Positions 11,200 through 21,824 of a stretch of 64,000 nucleotides of DNA are shown piece by piece (position 1 is the first letter of the stretch; every line of letters starts with the position of its first letter). The position numbers and the translations under genes were made by a program. The notes under the pieces are model-generated. The model was not told the origin of the DNA. It saw only the letters and a program-made list of their open reading frames with translations, and ran no database searches. The stretch comes from Locusta migratoria (lineage: Eukaryota; Arthropoda; Insecta; Orthoptera; Acrididae). The DNA lies in the NCBI GenBank assembly GCA_026315105.1, contig CM048744.1, forward strand, positions 660,117,676-660,181,675. Reading direction: 5' to 3'.

Positions 11200-11802
11200 T
11201 GGATAATGCATTGCATTTATGATTATTTATTCACCTCTTCCATTTGATTCTCATGTTCCCTCTGTGGGTTCTCTGTCTTTTTCTGATCCACTTTGTTTCC
11301 GATTTCTTTGTAACTTAATTCTCAGACTTTAATACCCGTCTCTATATTTTAAATGTAAAGGTATCTGTCTAATATTTCAGTTGTTTCTATCTGGGCAATT
11401 TCTAGATCTGTCTTCGCTTTTGAACCCCTGGTATACTCTTTAGCCTTTATCTGTAAATCATAATCTTACACATAAGCCCTGTGGTCAAGTGTTTCTGAAT
11501 GTGTCCATATAATTTTGTTCTTTGTTTTATGATGTCTGCTCCTATAAGAGCTATTCCATGAGAACATTGACACAAACATTAAAATTCAAAAGTATTCCTA
11601 TTAGAAATCTGATAATAAATTCTGTCGGCTGAAACTTACTTTCTTCTTCATTTAATTTGAGGCTTCTTTATTATGTTAAGAAGTTCTGGAACTGAACAAA
11701 TGGCTTCATAACTTGTCTAAAAATTTCAGCTTATGGCTACTCTTGAAAACTAATTTCTTAAAATACTGCAATGGTACATTCCGGAGTGATTTATTTACAA
11801 AA
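11096..11802. other. No gene seen; (ATT)n repeat
   Basis: AT-rich spacer containing an (ATT)n run at 11164-11199. No coding or RNA-gene signal is seen. Confidence 0.5.
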
Positions 11803-11804
11803 TA

Positions 11805-12497
11805 TGAGGGTTGGAATTTAAATAGTTGCAACACTGCTGTGGAGACAACTATGCTATTGAACCTTCTATTGTTGTCGATAGCACACAGTACTGACATACC
11901 TACCTTACTTCGGAGTAAATGGACTCGTCCATCCCACGTCACCAGCGTGCGAACAGTCACTCGTGAGCGACCTATCTAATGTAATGGTGTCACTATGTTT
12001 TCAAAACAGGACCAATGGAGACTGTCAATGCACAGTATTATTGTTCAGTTTTGGATCACCACCTGCAACCAGCTTTGTGAAGAAGTGGCAACACTTTCTG
12101 CGGAACCCCTCCATCATTTTGCACAACAATGCACGGGTACACACAGTGCAAGCTGTGGCTGCTCTGTTCGGTCAATGGAACTGGGAAGTACTGTACCATC
12201 CACCACACTACTCAGACATAAGTCCTTGTGGCTTTGATTTGATTCCAAAAATGAAGGAATTACTTTGTAGCATTCACTTCAGAACTGTTCTAGAGATTCA
12301 ACAGGCAGCAGACCGCTTCATCTGTACCATCAACAGAACAAGCACTACTAACAGTAAACTAATCTTGTCACATTGCTGGCAACAGTTTCTACACAATGCT
12401 GGTAACTGTTTTGAAGGACAGTAACAGATGAAAACATGTAACACTTTTGTGTTGGTTGTGAATAAATAGTTGCCACTATTTAACTTCCAACCCTCGC
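11805..12497 (+). mobile_element. Internally deleted mariner-type transposon
   Basis: The ends are matching inverted repeats: TGAGGGTTGGAATTTAAATAG at the left and, read inward on the minus strand, GCGAGGGTTGGAAGTTAAATAG at the right. TA dinucleotides flank them at 11803-11804 and 12498-12499, the standard mariner target duplication. At 693 bp it is about half the usual 1.3 kb. The transposase N-terminus and first catalytic residues are missing, and the C-terminal part remains. Confidence 0.85.
12066..12424 (+). pseudogene. mariner transposase, C-terminal part
   Basis: An open frame (upstream ATG at 11963) includes 'FLRNPSIILHNNARVHTVQA' and 'YHPPHYSDISPCGFDLIPKM', then the C-terminal helix block. 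The family uses a D,D34D triad. The second Asp of the 'DNARPH' motif is Asn here, while the third Asp is still recognisable in 'YSDISPCGFD'. The catalytic core is incomplete, so it can encode no active enzyme, but its inverted repeats could have been mobilised in trans. Confidence 0.75.
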
Positions 12498-12498
12498 T

Positions 12499-12602
12499 AT
12501 TGGAAAAAAAAAAAAGGTTCAAATGTTTGTAAATCTATGTGACTTAACTGCTGCAGTTATCAGCCCCTAGAATTATAAGGTACTTAGACTAACATAAGGA
12601 CA
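12499..12602 (-). mobile_element. 3' part of the locust-type SINE seen at 35.7 kb
   Basis: On the minus strand the segment ends in 'TTTGAACC' followed by an A-tract, preceded by the block GGGGCTGATAAC and 'CCTTATGTTAGTC'. The order matches the 3' half of the SINE at 35699-35890. It abuts the right end of the mariner and an (AC)n run at 12609-12643. Confidence 0.55.
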
Positions 12603-12605
12603 AAA

Positions 12606-12608
<3 letters not shown>

Positions 12609-12643
<35 letters not shown>
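12609..12643. repeat. (AC)n microsatellite
   Basis: Uninterrupted AC run next to the SINE fragment. Confidence 0.95.
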
Positions 12644-12646
<3 letters not shown>

Positions 12647-13136
12647 CAGGGGTGATTGTGGTGCTTTATTAAAATCCCTGAAATTTTGAGTATCATTTAT
12701 ATGTACAAGATAATGTAAAATTTAAATTGGGCCTACTATGTTTTCAAACTCAGTTACACAGTACAATTACATGCAAGCTAAAAGGTCTTAAATTTTAATT
12801 TAGCAAATAAATTTTTTATATAAAATCAGTAGGTTGATTAGTTGGGATACTTATAGTGTTGTTTTGACGATGAAGCATGGTGAAAGCTGTAAGAAAAATA
12901 CTTTTTCTGAAAAAAGTTTCCAATTTTCATATGTTTTCCTTTTATTTTTGAAAATTCTATATTTTTTCATTTCCCATCATTTTCTACGTTTGTATAAGGC
13001 TGTGGCTCAGTGAAAGCAGCTCTCACAGAAAATGAAGAAGAAATTGTAGATAGCACTAATTCACGTGTAGAGTTTAGTTTTGCCAGCAGAGCAGTATATT
13101 TTAGAACTGGACGGTTTATCCTGCAATTCATGAGTC
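12644..13136. other. No gene seen
   Basis: AT-rich DNA with a short minus-strand open frame at 12967-13161 that has no domain support and overlaps the 5' end of the following element. Nothing else is recognised. Confidence 0.45.
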
Positions 13137-13657
13137 CAGTGCCAGCTGTCACCAGTGCCACATCGTAAACAGCACTAAGTATCTGAATTTAATTTGTGTC
13201 AAATTTAATTTGCCAGTCTAGTTCATTTTCGTTAGTGCTTCTGATTTAAGAGGTTTATTCCCGCGTACTTCGCAGATTTCGTTTATACTACTGTTTTGAT
13301 AGTTTATTCTATCGTATTTGATAAATACCGTTGTTTAGTCTTCGTCTTTGACTGGTGTATTACAAAACAAGTCAGAGACCGTTACTAAAGCTCGTTATCA
13401 GTCAGTCCAGTGCCAGCTGCCACCAATGCCACATTGTAAACAGCGCTAAGCTTATTTCCTCGCACATTTGATAATGGTGTATTCCACAGATATTCTTGTT
13501 TATTTTGAAAACTGCCGGACTCAGTTTTGTTGATTTGACAGTGTAGTTACCACTGACCACAGTTCAGTCAGCAACTAGCCGCATTTATTACAGTACTAGG
13601 CTACTTAAAAGTTGATTATTTAGTTTTCTACTTTCTGCAGTTAATTGTATCGATAGG

Positions 13658-14589
13658 ATGGATAGGATGTGTGCCTGCTGTGTGCGGATGCAGGAGGAGT
13701 TGGCCGCAGTTCGCGAACAGCTGAGCGTGCTGTTGGCTTCGGTCAGCCGTCTTCAGGCTGCTGTCTCGGGGTGCAGCGATGGTGGGGAGTCTGGTGCGTC
13801 GAGTGGGACACCTCAGGTCTCTCATGCTTCACTCTGTGTCCCTGCTACCAAGGCACCTTCAGGTGTATCGGACGTCATCGAGCCGCCTTCTCCGCAAGGG
13901 GAGCGGCGGGTTGTACGGCGTTCGCGTCACTCGAGGCGGAAAGTGAATGTGGAGGCTGGACATCCGTCCAAGGCCCATTTGTCCTGTGAGTGAATGTGTG
14001 GCCACTCCTTCAGCAGGGTCCGAGCAGGTGCACGGGGGGGAAGGGATTATTAGTTATTGAGAGCTCCAATGTTAGGCGTGTGATGGAGTCTCTTAGGCAG
14101 ATAGCGTTGAGATCTGGAAGGAATTCCAACGTGCACTCGGTGTGTCTGCCGGGAGGCCTCATCCAAGATGTGGAGGCGGCCTTGCCGGCGGCTATCGAGG
14201 GTGCAGGGTGCGGTCGACTGCAAGTTGTAGCCCACGTCGGCAGCAATGATGCTTGTTGCTTGGGTTCTGAGGACATCCTCGGGTCCTACAAGCGGCTGGC
14301 GGAATTGGTGAAGGCTGCTGCCTTCGCACGCAGGGTGCAAGCAGAGCTGTCGATTTGTAGCATTGTTCCCGGGGTTGATCGGGGTCTTTTGGTTTGGAGC
14401 CGAGCGGAGGGTCTGAACCAGAGGCTTCGCCGACTCTGTGACAGTCATGGCTGCAGATTTCTGGATCTGCATTATCGGGTGGGGAATTGTAGGGTGCCCC
14501 TAGATAGATCAGGGGTGCACTACACTAAGGAAGCGGCTACTCAGGTAGCAGAGTACTTGTGCAGTGCACATGGGTTTTTTTTAGGCTAG
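13658..14589 (+). pseudogene. CR1-like ORF1 with SGNH/GDSL esterase domain
   Basis: Begins 'MDRMCACCVRMQEEL', with a short coiled-coil-like N-terminus, then a basic linker. A stop and frame change at about 13990 separate it from a second part. That part has the three SGNH blocks: 'LLVIESSNVRRV' (nucleophile block, usual Gly replaced by Glu), 'VVAHVGSNDAC' (Asn block) and 'LDRSGVHYTKEA' (Asp/His block). Esterase-type ORF1 proteins are known in the CR1 and L2 groups, where they are thought to help the RNP meet membranes or lipids. The spacing of blocks is right for the fold. The break and the Gly-to-Glu change argue that this copy is dead. Confidence 0.7.
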
Positions 14590-14679
14590 GCGCTAACTCT
14601 GATGAGCATTCGCCTGTCAGCATTCAAACAGCGAATTTAGGCCACGTTCGGAACAAAAATTCGAACATCAAAATATTAG

Positions 14680-16129
14680 CCGCGAACTTACAGAGTGTTA
14701 GAAACAAAGTTCCCGAATTTGCCACACTGCATGGAAGTTATTGCACTCAGATAGTTTTAGGCACCGAAAGCTGGCTAAATCAGTAGCTGGCTAATCAGAA
14801 ATATTTAGCGAAGCATGGAATGTATATCAGAAAGATAGATCGGATACAAATGGAGGAGGAGTGTTCATCGCTGTGGACAAAGATATTGTTTCTACTGAGA
14901 TCAAAGTTGAAAGTAACTGTGAAGTTATCTGGGCACGTATAACAGGTCTAAAAGAAGTAAAGTTAATAGTTGGGTGTTTTTACCGGCCTCCCAGTGCTGC
15001 TGTAGCAGATTTAGAATCATTCAAAGAAAGTCTACACCAGGTAGTGCATAGGTATCCGGGCTATGTAATATTAGTCGGAGGAGACTTCAACCTTAAGAGT
15101 ATAGATTGGGGCCTCGCTAGTTACATTTCAGGCGGTACAGACAAGCAGTCTTGTGAGCTACTTTTGGACACATTCTCCGAAAACTGTCTTGAGCAGTTAA
15201 ACCGGCAACCCACGCGCAATGGAAATATTCTAGACCTTATAGCCACAAACAGGCCTGACCTTATTAACGATGTCTGTGTAGAAACAGGAATTAGTAATCA
15301 TGATATTGTCATAGCGTCGATGGTGACCAAAGTTCATAAACCAATCAAGAAGGCTGGAGCGTGTTTTTGTAGGGAAGTCCCGACAAGCAAATGTTACGAT
15401 CGCACTTAGAAAATGAATGGGCATCGTTTAATTTCAGGACTATGGATGTAGAGGAATTGTGGACTAAATTTAAGTGCATTGTAAGTAAAGGGTTAGAGAA
15501 ATATGTGCCAGTAAAGATGATTAAGGATAGAAAAGATCCACCGTGGTATAATAATAATGTTAGAAAGCTGCTGAGAAAGCCAAGGCTGTTGCACTCTCGA
15601 TTCAAAAAAGAACACAGGCAAAAGTTAGTAGAGGTTTGTGCGTCTATAAAAAGATCGATGCGCGAAGCATACAATAATTATCACAGCCATACCTTAGCAA
15701 AAGATCTTTCCGAGAACCCGAAAAAATTCTGGTCTTATGTAAAATCGATAAGCGGGTCAAAGCCCACTGTCCAGTCGCTCGTTGTTCATTCCGGGGCAGT
15801 AATAGAAGAAAGCAAACAGAAAGCTGAAGTTCTAAATTTAACCTTTAAGAAATCTTTCACGCAGGAGGACCGCACAAATGTACCATCATTTGATCAATGT
15901 ACTAATTCCAAAATGGAGGACATAGCAATAGGTATTTCCGGTGTAGAGAAGCAGCCGAGAGAGCTAAATACGAAAAAGTCTGCTGGTCCAGATGGAATAC
16001 CAGTACGGTTTTACAAAGACTATTCTGTGGCGTTGGCCCCCTACTTAGTTGCATTTATCGTGAATCTAATTCAGCACAAAGTTCCTAGTGATTGGAAAAA
16101 AGCGCAGGTGACTCCCGTTTATAAGAAAG
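14680..16129 (+). pseudogene. CR1-like ORF2: endonuclease and start of reverse transcriptase
   Basis: 'ILAANLQSVRNK' near 14670-14710 is the start of an APE-type endonuclease. 'GCFYRPP', 'GGDFNLKSIDW' and 'ISNHDIV' follow, the last equivalent to the S-D-H catalytic block with Asp changed to Asn. After a frameshift near 15390, the RT N-terminal region follows ('PPWYNNNVRKL', 'NPKKFWSYVKSI', 'KSAGPDGIPVRFYKD', 'WKKAQVTPVYKKG'). The catalytic F-A-D-D region is absent because the copy ends at 16129. Copy 3 at 61 kb begins at almost the same place and covers the missing part. Confidence 0.8.
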
Positions 16130-16339
16130 GAAAGAGAACACACAAACAAGAGAGGACTCAGACCTCTTAAGGTGAGCAACCGCGTGCTATGCTTTAAGGC
16201 ACCTTCAAGCACTAGGCCACTCCACCGCAGTAGTCTCACAGCAGGGCAAAAAGTATTCATTATAAACATTATTTTATAATGGTAATTGAATGAAACATGT
16301 GCAATAAATGACACATGTGCAATAAATGGAATAATGGAA

Positions 16340-17435
16340 TGACACTTGCAGAACTTGTTTGCCTAGAAGCCCAAGGAAGTACAAGAAAGTTGTGATGGAA
16401 TTGGCTGCAGCTCATGGAGATTTAGTAAATGAAAAACAGTTGAAATATCAGATTCAGCTCCTAAATCCAGGCACAGAAGAAGCTATTGCTACATTATATG
16501 TTCGAGATGACATTTCATGGTGAAGTTCTGGAATGTGATCATGAAAGGGAAAAGAGGAATATGGAAAAAGCAAAGTCCAGAAGAGATAACTAACCATGAT
16601 CTTGAAAGAAGCAATACTATGTATCAAGAGGAATTTGCTGACATGCCAATAAAATTGGCCAATTTCTGTGCATTTAGACCAAAGTTTGTGTGTACCTCAT
16701 AGAATGAATGACAAGACAGTGTGTCTCAGTCTACAATCAAGAGAAAGAAGTTTGCATTAAGTAAATGTGACAGTGCGCAAATGCATACTAGATATAGATT
16801 CTTTGGGTGATGCCTCGGTGAAAAAGAAGATCAGATGGACCCAGTGGCAAACAGAGAACCAGTGAATCACTCTAAAGAATATTCACTGTACTGTTGGTCT
16901 TGAAGCTCTTTCCAAGATTCTAGCCCCTATTCTTACAACATACATTTTTTTTTTTAATTGAAAAGAAGTCTGCAAAGCAGAACAACATATTAGTGGATGT
17001 AGATTTTGCAGAAAATTATACTGTTTAACTGTAGAATGAAGTGCAGAGTGCCTATTGGTAAATACCACAAATCAGTTTGTTTGCAGCATATATTTGGGAC
17101 TTAATAAAAATGATGGATATTCTCGTATTGTTGAGAGTAATGAACTTCGTCCGAATGAATATTCAGTGCATGCTTTCATAAGTAATTTTGTAGAACACAT
17201 TATATCTATGAACCCAATGGCAGACAGTCATATTCATGAGTGATGGTGCAGCCATTCAATGTAGGTGGTGTTTCCTATTTACCAACTTTTCAGAGAATGT
17301 GAGGGAATAAATATTTCATGGACTTCTATGCCACATCACACAGCAAAGGTATCATGGATGGGATTGGTGGAACCATAAAGCATTCAGTCTGGAATATCTG
17401 CAGAGCTGGAAAACACATACATCTGGTGCTGAGGA
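16340..17435 (+). pseudogene. Remnant of an unclassified invertebrate repeat-associated protein
   Basis: Translated pieces are collinear: 'CLPRSPRKYKKVV', 'LYVRDDISW' plus a K-x-G segment, 'EEFADMPIKLANFCAFRPKFV', an S-D-G-A-A block near 17240, and 'YATSHSKGIMDGIGGTIKH' at 17325-17380. I recall this order (DDxSxxxPGxKD, QKR, SKFxxLRP, SDGxxxQFK, SHGKGxxDGxGGTxKR) from large families of uncharacterised, probably transposon-linked proteins in arthropods and cnidarians. The function is unknown to me. The frame is broken many times. Its 3' end meets a gypsy pol fragment at about 17436. Confidence 0.45.
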
Positions 17436-17614
17436 CTTGTGAGATGCCTCTCAGCGTGGTATTGATGCCGTTCTTGCCCATAGACATCAAGACGGATCAG
17501 AAGGCCCCATAGCTTACGTATCAAAAACTCTCAATGTCTCTCAACAAAACTACTCTCAAATAGAGGAGGCGGCTTTTGCTATCATACACACCTTACAAAA
17601 ATTCAGTGTTTTCC
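17436..17614 (+). pseudogene. Ty3/gypsy pol fragment, RNase H start (left part)
   Basis: The frame reads 'DAVLAHRHQDGSEGPIAYVS' then 'QQNYSQIEEAAFAIIH', the RNase H region that follows gypsy RT. It breaks at 17614 inside the target site of the RTE-like insertion and resumes at 21816. The 9-bp target duplication GTGTTTTCC is at 17606-17614 and 21816-21824. Confidence 0.8.
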
Positions 17615-17619
17615 ATGAT

Positions 17620-17660
<41 letters not shown>

Positions 17661-17900
17661 TGTTGTTGTTGTTGTTGTCTTCAGTCCGGAGACTGGTTTG
17701 ATGCAGCTCTCCACAATACCCTATCCTGAGCAAGTCTCTTCAACTGCACATAAGAAAGGCAACCTACATCTGTCTGAATCTGCTTACTGTATCCATCTAT
17801 TGGTCTTTCTCTGCAGTTATTACCCCAAGCACTTCCCTCCAACGCTAAATTTACAATTCCTCAATGTCTAAGAATGTGTCCTACCAACTGATCCCTTCTT

Positions 17901-18808
17901 TTAGTCAAGGTATGCCAGAAATTCCTTTTCTCCCCAACCTCCTTCAAAAGCCTCTATCCTCTTCCTGTCCGCACTGTTTATCTTCCATCTTTTACTCCCA
18001 TACAAGGCAACACTCCACACAAATGCCTTCAGAAAGGACTTCCTTAGGCTGAGATCAATATTCGATGTTAACAAAATTCTCTTTTTCAAGAACGCTTTTC
18101 TACCCACTGCCATTTTGCATTTTATATCCTCTGTACTGCAACCATCATTTGTTATTCGACTGTCCAAGTAACACAACTCATCTACCTCCTTTACTGTTTC
18201 GTTACCTAATCTAATTCCTTCAGCATCATCTGATTTTCTTAGACTGCACTCCATTACCCTTGTTTTGCTCTTGTTAATGTTCATCTTATATGCACTTTTC
18301 GGCACACTGTCCATTCCGTTCAACTGCTCTTCCAGCTCCTTTGCTGTCTCTGACAGAATTAGTATGTGGTCGGCAAAACACCCTGAACTTTAATTACTTC
18401 TCCAAATTTTTCCTTGTTTTCCTTTATAGCTTGCTCAGTGTACAAATTGAATAACATTGGAGAAAGGCTACAACCCTGTCTTACTCCCTTCCCAACCACT
18501 GCATCCCTTCCATGCCTTTCGACTCTGACAACTGCTGTCTGGTTTTCGTACAAGTTGTAAATAACCTTACAATCCCTATAGTTTACTCCAGCTTGCTTCA
18601 GAACTTGAAAGAGTTTATTCCAATCAACATTGTCAAAAACCTTCTCCAAATCTACAAAAGCTAGAAATGTAGGTTTGGGTTTCCTTAATCTATGTTCTAG
18701 GATAAGCCATAAAGTGAGTATTGCCTCCCGTGTTCCTGCATTTCCCCCGAACCCAAACTGAACTTCCCCAAGGTCGGCTTCTACCACCTTTTCCATCCCT
18801 CTGTACAT
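17901..18808 (-). pseudogene. RTE-like reverse transcriptase and C-terminal tail
   Basis: 18359-18808 reads 'LAFVDLEKVFDNVDW' and 'GVRQGCSLSPMLFNLY', RT palm motifs A and B. Motif C then appears as F-A-D-H in a shifted frame at about 18360-18375, so the second catalytic Asp is His. 17901-18323 carries the tail with 'KTRVMECSLRKSDDAEGI' and 'AFVWSVALYGSKRW'. A deletion between the two frames removed the residues before motif C. The enzyme would be inactive. Confidence 0.8.
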
Positions 18809-19405
18809 AATTCATGTTAATATTTTGCAACCATGACTTATTGAACTGATGGTTCAGTAGTTTTCACACCGGTCTGCACCTGCATTCTTTGGAATGGGGA
18901 TTATTACATTTTTCTTAAAGTCTGAGAGTACTTCGCCCGTCTCATACATCTTACACACTAGATGAAGCAGTTTTGTCATGGATGTTTCTCCCAGAGACTT
19001 CAGTGGCTCTGAGGGAATATCATCTACTCCAGGAGCCTTGTTTCAACTTAGGTCTTTCAGTGCTCTGTCAAATTCATCTCTGAGTATAGTATCTCCTTTT
19101 TCATCCTCATCTACTTCTTCTCCCCTTCCTACAATAGTGCATCTAAGTTCATTTCCTTTGTAGAGCTTCTCTATATACTCTTTCCACCTTTCAGCTTTCC
19201 CTTCTTTGCTGACACCCAAACCTTCAGATGTCAGATACTCAGATCCATACCAAACGTTGTATATCGATAGAGTATCAACCGAAACTTCTATATAATTCGT
19301 GATTTTTGCTGCCGTCCAGTAGAACGTGCGTAAATTATAATAATAAGTAACATCTAACCTACGGAGTAGAGGAAAAGCGTGTCTGTGAGATACAATCACG
19401 TCACA

Positions 19406-19476
19406 CCACCGTGGGCTAGTTGGTAGAGAGTTAGCTTGTCATGCAGAAGGTCCTGGGTTCAAGCCCCACCTCGCTC
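19406..19476 (+). repeat. tRNA-like block in left arm
   Basis: Contains A-box-like TGGGCTAGTTGGTAGAG and B-box GGTTCAAGCCC at tRNA spacing, with a possible anticodon loop TTGTCAT (anticodon GTC would be Asp). The acceptor ends do not pair well, so this is tRNA-derived rather than a working tRNA gene. Confidence 0.5.
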
Positions 19477-19943
19477 TAGCTTTTTCCATTGTTTAAACTA
19501 CAGTACGTTGGAAATTGTTAAAAGGGGCAACGTGTTCCTCATATGTAAAAGGACTGTTTCCATTTTGTAGCAATGTGTTATTGGCAGTTTACTCTTGATT
19601 CGTTTTATTTGAAAGTAGGAAACCTGTACAAAGTTATTACTTTAATTACGCTTATTGTTTTTAACATTACTATGCTTTGTTATTGTTATTACTGTTATTG
19701 CTATTAATACAGCTGTATGTGTGATGCAGTTGTTTTTTTATTCATATGTTCTGATTATGTTTGTTTATTCTGTGAAACTACGAATAAACCTTACAGATTT
19801 GCTACTTTCAAATAAAACGAAGCAAGAGTAAATTGCCAATAACACATTGCTACAAAATGGAAACAGTCCTTATACATATGAGGAACACGTTGCCCCTTTT
19901 AACAATTTCCAACGTACTGTAGTTTAAACAATGAAAAAATTTA

Positions 19944-20014
19944 AGGCCTAGGTGGAGCTTGAACCCAGGACCCTCTGCATGACAATCTAATGCTCTACCT
20001 ACTAACACATGGAA
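19944..20014 (-). repeat. tRNA-like block in right arm
   Basis: Inverted copy of the left-arm tRNA-like block, with more mismatches in the A-box part. B-box-like GAGCTTGAACCCAGG is visible on the plus strand. Confidence 0.5.
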
Positions 20015-20501
20015 GCGTGACGTGATTATGCCTCACAGATAAGCTTTTCTCTATTCCGTAGGTTAGTTATTACTTATTATTATAGTTTATGCACATTCTA
20101 CTGGACGGCAGCACAAATCACGAAGTATATAGAAGTTTCGGTTGATACTCTATCGATATACAACGTTTGGTATGGATCTGAGTGTCTGACATCTGAAGGT
20201 TTGGGTGTGAGAAGTGATTTTCCCTGCATTCTTGATATTCATAGAGCTGTTTTTCTTATCTCCAAATATCTCTTTTCCTGTGGGCTATGTCTATTTGCCT
20301 TCTAGCCACTCCTGCTTAGCCATTTTGCACTTCCTGTCAATCTCATTTCTTAGTCATCTGTACTCAATTTTAACTGCTTCATTTACTGCATTTTTATATT
20401 TTCTCCTTCTGTCGATTAAATTTAGCACACCCTGTGATATCCAAGGATTTTTTGTAGATCTTGCCTTCCTACTTATTTTGTCCTCTGCTGCCTTCACTAT
20501 T

Positions 20502-21194
20502 TCATCTCTCAATGCTACCCATTCCTCCCTCCTCTAATGTTTTATTTTCCACCATTTCTGTCAATTGTTGCCTAAAGCTCCCTCTGAAATTCTTAAGCAC
20601 TTCAGGTTCCTTCAGTTTATCCAGGTACCACCACCTCATTTTCCTATCTTTCTGCAGTTTTTTCAGTTTCAGATTACAATTCATGACCAATAAGTTATGG
20701 TCAGAGTTTATTTCTGCCCCTGGGTATGTCTTACAGTTTAAAACCTGGTTCAGAAATCTATGTCTTACCATTATAAAACCTATCTGGTATCTCCCGGGGT
20801 CTCCTGGTCTCTTCCATGTACACAACCTTTCATGATTCTTAAATGAGGTGTTTGTTATAACTAAATTATGTTTCATGCAAAATTGTACCAGGCGGCTTCC
20901 TCTATCATTCCTTTTGCCCAGAACATATTCACCTACTATCTTCCCTTCCCTTCCTTGTCCTACTACTGAATTCCAGTCTCCCATAACAATTAAGTTTTCC
21001 TCTCCCTTAAATGTCTGGGTAATTTCCTTTAGCTCCTCATGTATTTCTTCGATCTCCTCATCATCAGCAGAACTAGTTGACATATAAACCTGTACTGCTG
21101 TGGTCGGTGTTGGCTTCGTATCTATCTTGACTACGATAATGCGATCACTGTGTTGCTCATAGTAGTTTACCCGCATTCCTATTTTCTTATTCAT
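20502..21194 (-). pseudogene. RTE-like APE endonuclease
   Basis: The 230-codon frame contains 'VMGDWNSVVGQGREGKIVG', 'RGSRLVQFCMKHNLVITNT' and the 'SDHNLLV' block, all typical of the apurinic-type endonuclease of RTE-like elements, which nicks the target for reverse transcription. It lacks the N-terminal Asn/Glu blocks, which lie upstream beyond a frame change. Its continuation towards RT is interrupted by the foldback at 19213-20207. 'GDWN' replaces the usual GDFN. Confidence 0.8.
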
Positions 21195-21824
21195 TATCAG
21201 ACCTACTCCTGTAATACCCCCAACTGATTTTGTATTTATAATCCTGTACTCACCTGACCAGAAATCCTGTTCCTCTCTCTACCAAACTTCACTTATTCCC
21301 ACTATATCTAACTCCAACCTATCCATGTCTCTTTTTAAATGTTCTAACTTCCCTACCCAATTAAGGGATCTACCATTCCACATTCGTAGAATGCCAATGT
21401 TGTCTTTCCTGATGATCACATCCTCCTGAGTAGTCTCCACCCAGAGATCCAAATAGGGGACTATTTTACCTCCGGATTATTTTACCCGAGGATGCCATCA
21501 CCATATGTTCATACAATAGAGCTGCATGTGCTCGGGAAAAGTAATGGCTTAAGTTTCCCCCTTGCTTTCAGCCATTCACAGTAACTGTATGGCAAAGCCA
21601 CATTAGCTGATGTTACAAGGCCAGCTCAGTCAATCATCCAGACTGTTGTCCCTGTAACTACTGAAAAGGCTGCTGCCCCTCTTCAGAAACCATACATTTG
21701 TCTGGCCTCTTCACAGATACCCCTCTGCTGTGGTTGCACCTACGGTATGGCTATCTGTATCGTTGAGGCACGCAAGCCACCCCACCTCGACAATGTCTGT
21801 GGTTCATGCGAGTGGGTGTTTTCC

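Larger units (their letters stand above)
13137..16129 (+). mobile_element. CR1-like retroposon copy 1, 3'-truncated
   Basis: Starts with 'GTCCAGTGCCAGCTGTCACC', the same 5' end as copy 2 at 51567. It runs through ORF1 and the endonuclease into the reverse transcriptase, then stops inside the RT domain just after 'TPVYKKGKR'. LINE copies are normally cut at the 5' end, so loss of the 3' two-thirds of RT with an intact 5' end points to a later deletion or rearrangement. The 5' UTR contains a partial tandem duplication of the leader (13137 and again near 13400). Confidence 0.8.
19213..20207. mobile_element. Foldback transposon with 406-bp arms
   Basis: The left arm 19213-19618 and right arm 19802-20207 are inverted copies of equal length, separated by a 183-bp AT-rich spacer. 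The ends read CACCCAAACC...GGTTTGGGTG, flanked by a 3-bp TGA duplication (19210-19212 and 20208-20210). Removing the insert and one TGA restores the RTE-like sequence seen in other copies. CAC...GTG ends with a 3-bp duplication resemble CACTA/CMC-type DNA transposons, but no transposase is present, so the superfamily is unsettled. Each arm holds a tRNA-like block. Confidence 0.85.
17615..21815 (-). mobile_element. RTE-like non-LTR retrotransposon (copy RTE-1)
   Basis: Read on the minus strand, it runs from a 5' region at 21815 through endonuclease, reverse transcriptase and a C-terminal tail. The 3' end reads 'CAGTCTCCGGACTGAAGAC' followed by CAA and CTA repeats (17617-17675). It sits between 9-bp duplications GTGTTTTCC inside a gypsy RNase H region. 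A 995-bp foldback element interrupts it at 19213-20207. Other copies of this family in the window lie at 22.85, 40, 51 and 57 kb. Confidence 0.85.
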
